Positions 20,062-29,189 of a stretch of DNA of 64,000 nucleotides are shown piece by piece (position 1 is the stretch's first letter; each line of letters opens with the position of its first letter). The position numbers and the translations under genes were made by a program. The stretch covers positions 62,001-126,000 of the forward strand of contig NZ_LXES01000002.1 in the NCBI RefSeq assembly GCF_001654845.1. Direction: 5' to 3'. The DNA comes from Enterobacter soli ATCC BAA-2102 (GTDB lineage: Bacteria > Pseudomonadota > Gammaproteobacteria > Enterobacterales > Enterobacteriaceae). The notes under the pieces are model-generated. The model ran no database searches and was not told the DNA's origin. It saw nothing but the letters and a program-made list of their open reading frames with translations.

Positions 20062-20076
20062 TCATAAACCGTGCCA
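20062..20076 (-). promoter_or_regulatory. Sigma-54-type promoter of the hydN operon
   Basis: On the minus strand, TGGCAC (20076-20071) is a consensus -24 element, and ten bases after its GG the -12 dinucleotide is GA (ATGA, 20065-20062) rather than GC. It lies 37 bases upstream of the hydN ATG. The E. coli hydN-hypF operon is known to depend on sigma-54 and FhlA. Confidence 0.65.
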
Positions 20077-20121
20077 GTTTTTAACTTACTGATTTATATT
20101 GATTTAATGATTGTTCGGAGA

Positions 20122-20149
20122 CTGTCATCGTCACTTCTGACGATGACAG
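20122..20149. promoter_or_regulatory. Perfect 12-bp inverted repeat, candidate FhlA upstream activating sequence
   Basis: CTGTCATCGTCA (20122-20133) and TGACGATGACAG (20138-20149) are exact inverted copies around CTTC. TGTCGATGTCA follows at 20151. Both share the TGTCG/TGTCA words seen in the hycA-hypA gap. It lies about 46-73 bases upstream of the sigma-54 -24 element, right for an enhancer. No T-run follows on either strand, so a terminator role for ascG is less likely. Confidence 0.6.
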
Positions 20150-20158
20150 ATGTCGATG

Positions 20159-21172
20159 TCAACGATGCGGGCCGTCGATGACAGAGTCGCGTAGCACCAG
20201 CTCCCCGGAGAAAGTTTGCTGACAGGTGAACTCACCGCCATCCAGCATAAAGATCAGGCGGCTAATGGTTTCTTTGATCATCTCCGTGACCGGCACGCGT
20301 ACGCTGGAGAGCGACGGCACCATGTAAGGCGCAATGGCCACATCATCAAACCCAATCACCGACACTTTCTCAGGCGTAGCGATGCCGCTATCGTGCAGCT
20401 GCTTCATGGCGCCGATGGCCATATCGTCATTGCTTGCCACCAGCGCCGAAAATGTTTCACCCCGGGACAGAAGCTCCGCCACTGCTGCCGCACCGCTCTC
20501 TGGGTTCCACCGTCCTTGCGCAATCAGCATCGGGCGCAGCGGAATGTCGTGCCGGGCCAGCGCCTCTTTGTAGCCCGAAAGACGCTCAATCCCGGTAGGC
20601 GAATCCAGCGAGCCGGTGATAAACGCAATCTCCCGGTGCCCTTTCTCAATCAGCTGCCCGACCGCCGCCTGGCATGAGGCTTTATGATCGGACCAGACGC
20701 AATGACTGCTATTTTTTCGCAGACGACGGTTGAGCACCACGATGGGCTGCTCGCATTTTTCGATGATCTCGTCCATCTCATCCACGCTCAGGAAACGCGG
20801 ATAAATAATGACCGCATCGCAGCGCATATCCAGCAGATACTGAATCGCCTCACGCTCTTCATCCGCGCTGTGCTTACCGTCCGCCAGGATCAGCTGTCGC
20901 CCTTTCTCTTCAGTCATCCGGGCGGCATGGAACAGTAACTCGCTGAAGTAAACGCCATGATACAGGGTGTTGGTCACCACCAGCCCCAGGGTTTGCGTGC
21001 GTTTGGTTGCCAGGTTGCGTGCCAGCAAATTGGGGCGATATCCACTCTCTTCAATCGCCTGGAACACCCGGTCTTTGGTCTCCTGGCTCACGTAGCCATT
21101 TCCCGACAACACACGGGAAACCGTCGCTTTCGAGACACCAGCGCGCTTCGCCACTTCCAGCATCGTGGTCAT
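20159..21172 (-). CDS. ascG: LacI-type repressor of the asc operon
   Basis: LacI/GalR-family repressor, 337 residues (E. coli AscG 336). N-terminal helix-turn-helix MLEVAKRAGVSKATVSRVLSG (residues 4-24 region) with hinge, followed by the periplasmic-binding-protein-like effector domain (about 60-335). Known to repress ascFB and its own gene. Divergent from ascF; a palindrome with core AACCGGTT lies in the gap. Its conservation with E. coli AscG is high. Confidence 0.96.
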   Translation of the reverse strand: MTTMLEVAKRAGVSKATVSRVLSGNGYVSQETKDRVFQAIEESGYRPNLLARNLATKRTQTLGLVVTNTLYHGVYFSELLFHAARMTEEKGRQLILADGKHSADEEREAIQYLLDMRCDAVIIYPRFLSVDEMDEIIEKCEQPIVVLNRRLRKNSSHCVWSDHKASCQAAVGQLIEKGHREIAFITGSLDSPTGIERLSGYKEALARHDIPLRPMLIAQGRWNPESGAAAVAELLSRGETFSALVASNDDMAIGAMKQLHDSGIATPEKVSVIGFDDVAIAPYMVPSLSSVRVPVTEMIKETISRLIFMLDGGEFTCQQTFSGELVLRDSVIDGPHR

Positions 21173-21263
21173 GTTTTTATTCCGTCTGAAACTGATGGGG
21201 CGCAGTGTACTGCACCGCAGGAAAATTGTCGCAGCGGCAATGTCACGCTTTCAACACCTCAAA

Positions 21264-21277
21264 GTGATCATCATCAC
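21264..21277. promoter_or_regulatory. CRP site of the asc operon
   Basis: GTGA-N6-TCAC (GTGATCATCATCAC), with A-rich flanks, matches the CRP consensus core exactly. A second, weaker match, TGTGA-N6-TTCAT, starts at 21299. Located 110 bases upstream of ascF, as expected for catabolite control of a PTS operon. Confidence 0.7.
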
Positions 21278-21337
21278 GAATATAAAAAATGCACAAAATG
21301 TGATCTTGTTTCATTCAAAGAAACTCATGATGATTAT

Positions 21338-21355
21338 GTGGAACCGGTTTCCTAC
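21338..21355. promoter_or_regulatory. Candidate AscG operator
   Basis: GTGGAACCGGTTTCCTAC contains the palindromic core AACCGGTT with GGA/TCC arms, close to the known AscG site TGAAACCGGTTTCA. It lies 32 bases before the ascF start, positioned to block transcription. Confidence 0.65.
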
Positions 21356-21386
21356 ATTTCTCACAACGATAACAGGTAACAATCCG

Positions 21387-22838
21387 ATGGCCAAAAATTA
21401 TGCCGCGCTGGCAAACGATGTTGTCAGCGCGCTTGGCGGCAAAGACAACATCGTCGCCGTCACCCACTGCATGACGCGTCTGCGTTTTGTCCTGAAAGAG
21501 GAAGCCCTCACCGACGCCGCTCGCCTGAAAAGCATCAGCGGCGTACTTGGCGTGGTGCGTAACGATAACCAGTGCCAGGTAATCATTGGCAACACCGTTT
21601 CCCAGGCATACCGTGAAGTCGTCAGCCTGCTGCCGACGGAGCTGCAACCTGCCGTGCCCGAAGGGCCGCAAAAGCTCACCTTCCGCCGTATTGGCGCGGG
21701 GATCCTCGATGCGCTGATCGGCACCATGTCCCCGCTGATCCCGGCGATCATCGGCGGCTCGATGGTTAAACTGCTGGCGATGATCCTGGAGATGACCGGG
21801 GTTCTGCCAAAAGGTGCGCCAACGCTCACCATTCTGACCGTGATCGGCGACGGGGCGTTCTTCTTCCTGCCGCTGATGGTGGCGGCCTCTGCGGCGGTGA
21901 AATTCAAAACCAACATGTCGCTGGCGATTGCCATTGCGGGCGTGCTGGTCCACCCGAGCTTTATCGAACTAATGGCGAAAGCAGCCCAGGGTGAACACGT
22001 CGAGTTCGCATTTATCCCGGTCACGGCGGTGAAATACACCTACACCGTGATCCCGGCGCTGGTAATGACCTGGTGCCTGTCGTATATCGAACGCTGGGTT
22101 GACCGTATTACCCCTGCCGTCACCAAAAACTTCCTCAAACCGATGCTGATTGTGTTGATTGCCGCCCCGCTTGCCATCGTGCTGATTGGGCCGCTTGGGA
22201 TCTGGATCGGCAGTGCCATCTCTGCGCTGGTTTACACCATTCACGGCTACCTCGGCTGGCTGTCCGTGGCGATTATGGGCGCGCTCTGGCCGCTGCTGGT
22301 GATGACCGGGATGCACCGTGTGTTTACGCCGACTATCATTCAGACCATTGCCGAAACGGGCAAAGAAGGGATGGTGATGCCGTCGGAAATTGGTGCCAAC
22401 CTGTCACTCGGCGGCTCGTCGCTGGCGGTGGCGTGGAAAACCAAAAACCCGGAACTGCGTCAGACGGCGCTGGCGGCGGCGGCCTCTGCCATTATGGCGG
22501 GGATCTCTGAACCGGCCCTCTACGGCGTGGCGGTCCGCCTGAAACGTCCGTTGATTGCCAGTCTTATCAGCGGCTTTATCTGCGGCGCGGTGGCCGGGAT
22601 TGCCGGTCTTGCCAGCCATTCGATGGCCGCACCAGGGCTGTTTACCAGCGTACAGTTTTTCGACCCGGCGAATCCGATGACTATCGTTTGGGTATTTGGC
22701 GTAATGGCGCTGGCCGTGGTGCTGTCGTTTGTCCTGACGTTAATACTCGGCTTTGAAGACATCCCGGTTGAGGACGAAGCAGAAAAAGCGCGCGCCCTGC
22801 AAACCGCACCGGTTCAGGCCAAAGCAGCACAAGCATAA
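21387..22838 (+). CDS. ascF: PTS beta-glucoside (arbutin/cellobiose/salicin) EIIBC
   Basis: Membrane permease that imports and phosphorylates aryl-beta-glucosides. Start at 21387 (MAKNYAALANDVVSALGG) gives 483 residues, as in E. coli AscF; the frame is open upstream to 21165 but crosses the operator and CRP region. EIIB domain at 1-85 with phosphocysteine Cys28 in THCMTRLRF; EIIC from about 105 with many membrane segments. There is no EIIA; Crr is expected to supply it. Followed by ascB after 18 bases. Confidence 0.96.
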   Translation: MAKNYAALANDVVSALGGKDNIVAVTHCMTRLRFVLKEEALTDAARLKSISGVLGVVRNDNQCQVIIGNTVSQAYREVVSLLPTELQPAVPEGPQKLTFRRIGAGILDALIGTMSPLIPAIIGGSMVKLLAMILEMTGVLPKGAPTLTILTVIGDGAFFFLPLMVAASAAVKFKTNMSLAIAIAGVLVHPSFIELMAKAAQGEHVEFAFIPVTAVKYTYTVIPALVMTWCLSYIERWVDRITPAVTKNFLKPMLIVLIAAPLAIVLIGPLGIWIGSAISALVYTIHGYLGWLSVAIMGALWPLLVMTGMHRVFTPTIIQTIAETGKEGMVMPSEIGANLSLGGSSLAVAWKTKNPELRQTALAAAASAIMAGISEPALYGVAVRLKRPLIASLISGFICGAVAGIAGLASHSMAAPGLFTSVQFFDPANPMTIVWVFGVMALAVVLSFVLTLILGFEDIPVEDEAEKARALQTAPVQAKAAQA

Positions 22839-24281
<1,443 letters not shown>

Positions 24282-24291
24282 CCAGTCCTTA

Positions 24292-24374
24292 CCCCTCACC
24301 CCGGCCCTCTCCCCATAGGGGAGAGGGTGTGTTTTGTCCCCTCTCCCCTATGGGGAGAGGGTTAGGGTGAGGGG
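24292..24374. repeat. Inverted pair of palindromic intergenic repeats, copy 4
   Basis: Two units face each other: CCCCTCACCCCGGCCCTCTCC at the left and the mirror CTCTCCCCTATGGGGAGAGG with TTAGGGTGAGGGG at the right, joined by TGTGTTTTGTC. Each unit has its own hairpin and the two can also pair together. The right unit forms the 3' end of the hycI coding sequence. It separates the convergent ascB and hycI genes and could act as a bidirectional terminator. Confidence 0.82.
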
Positions 24375-24821
24375 TTCAAACCCACCATTTCCAACCCATC
24401 CCGCAAGCCGGGAATAGACCACCTCCACCGCCTCTTTCACCGGTGGCGTCATGGGGTAATAAAAGCCCACGATATCCGGCTGAATCCCCAAAAACAGCAC
24501 CTCGCCCACGTCGTCCTTAATCTGATCGACCAGGTAATTGAGCGGCATGTTGTGGGTCGTCATCATAAACATCTCTGCGATATCGTCGGGGTCGATAAGG
24601 CGAGTTTCACCGGGGTTGAGCCCCATATCGGTGGCATCGACAATCAACAACCTTTCCGGATGCAGTTCACGGATCGCCACCACGTCATTTTCCGGGGCGC
24701 TGCCGCCGTCGATAACCACCCAGTTGCCCTGCGGGTTCGCGGCGCACATCTCCGCCAGCAGCGGGCCTGCGCCGTCATCGCCCATCATGCTGTTGCCAAC
24801 ACACAGTAAAACGTCAGTCAC
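24348..24821 (-). CDS. hycI: Hydrogenase 3 maturation endopeptidase HycI
   Basis: Nickel-dependent checkpoint protease that removes the C-terminal peptide of HycE after nickel insertion. 157 residues (E. coli 156), with the metal ligands D16, D62 and H90 in GDDGAG, VDATD and TTHNMP. The body matches E. coli to about residue 147 (GWVGNGGF), after which the tail EPLTLTLSP and the stop codon are encoded by the palindromic repeat. Overlaps hycH by eight bases. Last gene of the hyc operon. Confidence 0.96.
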   Translation of the reverse strand: MTDVLLCVGNSMMGDDGAGPLLAEMCAANPQGNWVVIDGGSAPENDVVAIRELHPERLLIVDATDMGLNPGETRLIDPDDIAEMFMMTTHNMPLNYLVDQIKDDVGEVLFLGIQPDIVGFYYPMTPPVKEAVEVVYSRLAGWVGNGGFEPLTLTLSP

Positions 24822-25224
24822 GTAATCTCCTCACCATCAGGTAGATGGCGCTTTCCTGATGAATATCATGCAGCATCCCAAGCAGGGTTTTGCTCCACGC
24901 CTGCTGTTCAGGGGTTTGTCGTCTGATGGCCGCGTCGAACGCATTGGCAAGCATCGCAATATGGTTAGCATCGATAACAATCTCGCCGTATTTCGGCACA
25001 CCTTCCATCTTGCGGCGCGCCGTGCTGCCCTCTTCCAGCGTGGCTATCCATGCCAGATACTCGGGCCACGGGCAGCTTAACGCCGCCTCCAGGCAGTCGA
25101 TCACGCCCAGGTGGTGACCAATCGCCAGGCTGTAATAGACCACCTGCTGCGCCGCATCTGGCGTGGCATCGTTCTCATCAATAAACTTACGGCTCAGCTG
25201 ACTGAACACCACCGTTTCACTCAT
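24814..25224 (-). CDS. hycH: Formate hydrogenlyase assembly protein HycH
   Basis: Soluble accessory protein needed for maturation of hydrogenase 3, reported to act at the HycE stage. 136 residues as in E. coli, with no metal motif; the conserved stretch is [30 protein letters not shown]. Overlaps hycG by four bases and hycI by eight, so translation is coupled. Confidence 0.93.
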   Translation of the reverse strand: MSETVVFSQLSRKFIDENDATPDAAQQVVYYSLAIGHHLGVIDCLEAALSCPWPEYLAWIATLEEGSTARRKMEGVPKYGEIVIDANHIAMLANAFDAAIRRQTPEQQAWSKTLLGMLHDIHQESAIYLMVRRLRD

Positions 25225-25988
25225 CGGATACGCGCCTCATCTACCACCTGATCCAGGTTTGCGACAATTTCATTCAGACGCGGATCGTTTTCCGCCTCCA
25301 GCCAGCGCGCCACCTGATGTTCGCCCTGACTGAGCAGACGCAGATAATCGTCGGCAATCTGGCGGCCATAGCGATAGCCCGCCAGTTTTCGCGCCATGCG
25401 GTCGACCTTCACGCGCAGCGGTTGCACCATATCCGGATGCAGAATGGTGGCAGGCTGGCTGTCGAGTTCACCTGGTGCGCGAGTGTGGATCTTCTGCTCC
25501 AGCAAGCCGAGCGCCATCGCAAATCCATACAACGTTGCGGCAGGCGTTGGCGGGCAACCCGGAATATAGACATCCACCGGGACAATTTTGTCAGTGCCGC
25601 CCCACACGCAGTAAAGGTCATGGAAGATACCGCCACTGTTGCCGCACGCGCCGTAAGAGATGCAGATTTTCGGGTCCGGCGCGGACTGCCAGGCACGCAG
25701 CGCCGGCGAGCGCATGGCGCGGGTGACCGCCCCGGTAAACAACAGAATGTCGGCATGTCGCGGGGACGGTACCACTTTGATGCCGAAGCGTTCTGCATCA
25801 AACAGCGGCGACAGCGTGGCGAAAATTTCAATTTCACAGCCGTTACAGCCGCCGCAGTCCACGCGGTACACGTAGGCTGAGCGTTTGATTTTTTTCAGCA
25901 GCGACGCCTTCATGCTGGCGATGGATTCGTCCACCGTCATCGGCACCGGAATGCCGTTATCGTCACGTGGGCCGAGTAAGTTTTCCAT
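25221..25988 (-). CDS. hycG: Formate hydrogenlyase small subunit HycG
   Basis: Carries the proximal [4Fe-4S] cluster of hydrogenase 3 and resembles NuoB of complex I. 255 residues. Cluster cysteines: the [10 protein letters not shown] motif near 45-54, GACGNSGG near 110, and PGCPP near 140. It sits between the large subunit HycE and the ferredoxin HycF in electron transfer. Its ATG overlaps the hycF stop at 25988, and its own stop overlaps the hycH start. Confidence 0.96.
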   Translation of the reverse strand: MENLLGPRDDNGIPVPMTVDESIASMKASLLKKIKRSAYVYRVDCGGCNGCEIEIFATLSPLFDAERFGIKVVPSPRHADILLFTGAVTRAMRSPALRAWQSAPDPKICISYGACGNSGGIFHDLYCVWGGTDKIVPVDVYIPGCPPTPAATLYGFAMALGLLEQKIHTRAPGELDSQPATILHPDMVQPLRVKVDRMARKLAGYRYGRQIADDYLRLLSQGEHQVARWLEAENDPRLNEIVANLDQVVDEARIR

Positions 25989-26530
25989 CAGCTGGCCTCT
26001 CTCATATGGCGGGTTAAATCGATACGGTCAGACGGCAGCAGGCATTTCTGACGTTTGCATTCCGGGCAGGTTTCAAAGCTTTCCCGGTGGTGCTCTGCGC
26101 GGACGTCACCGTTGTGTTTTAACAGCGCAATGGCGTAGTCGATCTCTTTTTGCACGGCAAACGGGCGGTTGCAGACACGGCAGTTACACAGCGCAAAACG
26201 CGACTGTTGCAGGAAATCCTCTTTCTTCCATACCGCCAACTCGTATTCCTGAGAAAGACGGATAGCTACCGTCGGGCACACCTCTTCGCAGCGGCCACAA
26301 AAAATGCAGCGCCCGAGGTTGAACTGCCAGGCAAGCTCGCCGGTTTTCAGGTCCGTCTCCACCGTCAGGGCGTTGGACGGACAGGCATTCACGCAGGCGG
26401 CGCAGCCGATGCACTGCTGCGGATTGTGCTCTGGCTTACCGCGAAAGTTTTTATCCACCGGCATCGGCTCCAGCGGATAACGGCTGGTCTGGGTGCCGGT
26501 TTTGATGACTTTTTTGATAAAGGTAAACAT
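25988..26530 (-). CDS. hycF: Formate hydrogenlyase ferredoxin-type subunit HycF
   Basis: NuoI-like 8Fe ferredoxin passing electrons within hydrogenase 3. 180 residues; two cluster motifs, [12 protein letters not shown] (about 41-52) and [12 protein letters not shown] (about 75-86), and two extra cysteine pairs further on (CNCRVC near 121, CPECKRQKC near 155) that may bind zinc or another cluster. Starts nine bases after hycE. Confidence 0.95.
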   Translation of the reverse strand: MFTFIKKVIKTGTQTSRYPLEPMPVDKNFRGKPEHNPQQCIGCAACVNACPSNALTVETDLKTGELAWQFNLGRCIFCGRCEEVCPTVAIRLSQEYELAVWKKEDFLQQSRFALCNCRVCNRPFAVQKEIDYAIALLKHNGDVRAEHHRESFETCPECKRQKCLLPSDRIDLTRHMREAS

Positions 26531-26539
26531 GACGAGTCC

Positions 26540-28249
26540 TTATTTCAGCGGCGAGTTTTTACGCTCGATGCTGTAGCGCTCAAGCTCTTTGTACGGCACC
26601 ACCTGGCTTTTCTTCTTACGCACATCCACCACCGTCATGCGATCGGTGCAGGAGTAGCACGGGTCGAGGCTGCCGATGATCAGCGGTGCATCAGACACGG
26701 TGTTGCCGCGCAGCATATAGCGCAGGGTTGGCCAGTTGGCGTAGGTTGCCGCACGGCAGCGCCAGCGATAGAGCTTCTGGTTGTCGCCGGTCATGCTCCA
26801 GTGGATGTCGTCACCGCGTGGCGCTTCGGCAAAGCCAAGGGCAAAGCGGTTTGGAATATAGGTGAAGCCTTCCACCATCAGCGGGCCGCCAGGCAGGTTA
26901 TCCAGGCCGAAGTCGATCATATTCAGCGCGGTGAAAACTTCGTTGATACGCACCTTAAGGCGAGAAATCACGTCGCAGCCCTGTTCGCTGTGTACCGTCA
27001 TCGGCAGCAAACCGTAGCCCACAAACGGGTGATCCGCGCGAGTGTCACGGGCGTGGCCGCTAGCGCGTACCATCGGGCCAACATTACTGAAGTCGCGGGC
27101 AATGTCAGGATCCAGACGGCCAATACCGACGGTACGCTGCTCGATGTTTGGCGTGCTGAGCAGCATATCCACCAGATCCTGCACATCGCGGCGCATCTGC
27201 TGTGCAAGCAGACGGGTCTGGATCATGTCGTCTTTCAGCAGGTCGCGGCGGATCCCGCCGATCAGGTTCAGGCCGTAGGTTTTACGCGCCCCGGTGAGGA
27301 TCTCAGCCATCTTCATTGAGGCTTCACGCACGCGGAAGAACTGCATAAACCCGGAGTCGAAGCCGACAAAGTGGCAGGCCAGGCCGAGGTTCAGCAGGTG
27401 CGAGTGCAGGCGCTCCACTTCCAGCAGAATGGCGCGGATCATCTGCGCGCGCTCTGGCACCACAATCCCCATGCCGTTTTCCACCGAGGTGGTGTAGGCG
27501 GTGCTGTGGGCAAAACCGCAAATACCGCACACGCGATCGGAGAGGAAGGTCACTTCGTTGTAACCCATGCGGGTTTCCGCCAGCTTTTCCATGCCGCGGT
27601 GGACATAGAACAGGCGGTAGTCGGCGTCGATAATGTTTTCGCCGTCAACAAAAAGACGGAAGTGCCCCGGCTCATCAGAGGTGACGTGCAGCGGACCAAT
27701 CGGCACCACGTTGTTCTTTTTACTGCCCAGCTCGTTAATGAATTCGTAAGTTTCGCTGTCGGTGGTCGGTGCCGGGCGCTGACGATAATCCATGCTGTCT
27801 TTACGCAGCGGATAGAGTTCGTCCGGCCAGTCGTCTGGCAGCACCAGACGGCGTTCATCCGGAAGACCGACAGGCACCAGGCCGTACATGTCGCGCACTT
27901 CACGCTCGCCCCAGACGGCGGCAGGCACGCGCGGCGTAACCGACGGATACTCCGGTTTGTTCGGGTCCACTTCGACGCGCACGGTAATCCAGCACTTCTC
28001 GAACTGTTCCATCGACATCACGTAGTAAACCGCATAGTTCCCGCACAGCTGACGTTCGTCATTGCCGAACAGCACGGAGAGCCAGCCGCCCTGCTGGTAA
28101 TACAGAAACTCCACCACCTCTGGCAGGTAGTTCACCTTCACGGTGAGGGTTATCTGGTCTTTGGTCTGCCAGGACTCTTCCAGCACCACGCCGGGAAAAG
28201 CCTGATGCAATGCGGCGAGATACTGCTGACCTTTTTTCTCTTCAGACAT
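26540..28249 (-). CDS. hycE: Hydrogenase 3 large subunit HycE
   Basis: Catalytic [NiFe] subunit that reduces protons to H2. 569 residues, identical in length to E. coli HycE. N-terminal NuoC-like domain (about 1-165) and NuoD-like hydrogenase domain. Nickel ligands lie in VCGICGFAH (Cys241/Cys244 by E. coli numbering) and near the C-terminus in DPCYSCTDRM; HycI is known to cut after the Arg of this motif and release the last 32 residues. Followed by hycF, preceded by hycD after 15 bases. Confidence 0.97.
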   Translation of the reverse strand: MSEEKKGQQYLAALHQAFPGVVLEESWQTKDQITLTVKVNYLPEVVEFLYYQQGGWLSVLFGNDERQLCGNYAVYYVMSMEQFEKCWITVRVEVDPNKPEYPSVTPRVPAAVWGEREVRDMYGLVPVGLPDERRLVLPDDWPDELYPLRKDSMDYRQRPAPTTDSETYEFINELGSKKNNVVPIGPLHVTSDEPGHFRLFVDGENIIDADYRLFYVHRGMEKLAETRMGYNEVTFLSDRVCGICGFAHSTAYTTSVENGMGIVVPERAQMIRAILLEVERLHSHLLNLGLACHFVGFDSGFMQFFRVREASMKMAEILTGARKTYGLNLIGGIRRDLLKDDMIQTRLLAQQMRRDVQDLVDMLLSTPNIEQRTVGIGRLDPDIARDFSNVGPMVRASGHARDTRADHPFVGYGLLPMTVHSEQGCDVISRLKVRINEVFTALNMIDFGLDNLPGGPLMVEGFTYIPNRFALGFAEAPRGDDIHWSMTGDNQKLYRWRCRAATYANWPTLRYMLRGNTVSDAPLIIGSLDPCYSCTDRMTVVDVRKKKSQVVPYKELERYSIERKNSPLK

Positions 28250-28264
28250 AAAAATTCTCTTTAA

Positions 28265-29188
28265 TCACGCCACCAGCAAGGAGACGAATGCTAAAAATGC
28301 AAAGCCAAAACCGGCCCAGGTGATACGGGACGTCGCCACAAAACGCAGACGCGCCATGCTGTTTTCAAACAGCGCAATCACCAGCACGCCAATAAGCAGC
28401 TTGAGGACGGCCACAACCACTGCCAGCACTAGGCCGCCAGCGGTAAAGTGCGTCATCTGCCCCCACGGGAAGAAAACGCCTACAAACATTTGCAGCACCA
28501 CCAGCTGTTTGAGGCTGATGCCCCACTTCAGCACCGCAAAGCCGTAGCCGCTGTACTCGGTCAGTGGCCCTTCCTGCAATTCCTGCTCTGCTTCTGCGAG
28601 GTCAAACGGCAGTTTGCCCATCTCAATAAAGGTGGCGAACGCGCAGGCGCACAGCGCCAGAACCAGCGGAATGGAACGTGCTACAGGCCAGTGGTAGACG
28701 GTATCGGTGATAAAACTGATATGAGTCGAACCCGCTACCTGCGCGGCAACCCACAGCCCCAGCAGCAGGATCGGCTCAACCAGCACGCCCAGCATCGCCT
28801 CGCGGCTGGCGCCAATACCGGTAAACGGGCTACCGGTGTCCAGGCCCGCAATGGCAAAGAAGAACCGCGCGATGGCAAACAGATAGATAAGGGTGATCAA
28901 ATCGCCCAGCACCGGCAGCGGAGAGCCAACGGTCACCACCGGCAGCGCGGTGGCGATGGTCAGCATGACACCCACCATCACAAACGGCGTCAGGCGAAAC
29001 ACCCAGCCTGCGGCATCGGGTGCAACGCTCTGGCGGGTGAGCAATTTGAACAGGTCGCGATACTCCTGAAGGACACCCGGCCCGCGACGGTTATGCATCC
29101 GGGCGCGCAGCACGCGGCTCACCCCGGAAAGCAGTGGCGCAATGGCAAATAACACCAGCGCCTGAAGTAATGCCAGTAACAGACTCAT
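28265..29188 (-). CDS. hycD: Formate hydrogenlyase membrane subunit HycD
   Basis: NuoH-like membrane anchor linking the soluble hydrogenase arm to the membrane arm. 307 residues, about eight membrane segments. Conserved charged stretches include MHNRRGPGVLQEYRDLFKL (about 32-50) and the loop IEMGKLPFDLAEAEQELQEG (about 192-211), matching the quinone-loop equivalent in NuoH. Lies one base after hycC. Confidence 0.96.
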   Translation of the reverse strand: MSLLLALLQALVLFAIAPLLSGVSRVLRARMHNRRGPGVLQEYRDLFKLLTRQSVAPDAAGWVFRLTPFVMVGVMLTIATALPVVTVGSPLPVLGDLITLIYLFAIARFFFAIAGLDTGSPFTGIGASREAMLGVLVEPILLLGLWVAAQVAGSTHISFITDTVYHWPVARSIPLVLALCACAFATFIEMGKLPFDLAEAEQELQEGPLTEYSGYGFAVLKWGISLKQLVVLQMFVGVFFPWGQMTHFTAGGLVLAVVVAVLKLLIGVLVIALFENSMARLRFVATSRITWAGFGFAFLAFVSLLVA

Positions 29189-29189
29189 G

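Noticed and set aside
20122..20149. Inverted repeat as rho-independent terminator of ascG
   Set aside because: No T-run follows on the minus strand; enhancer position relative to the hydN sigma-54 promoter fits better.
26150..27319. 389-codon plus-strand frame opposite hycF and hycE
   Set aside because: Fully overlapped by two conserved hydrogenase genes; no family motif.
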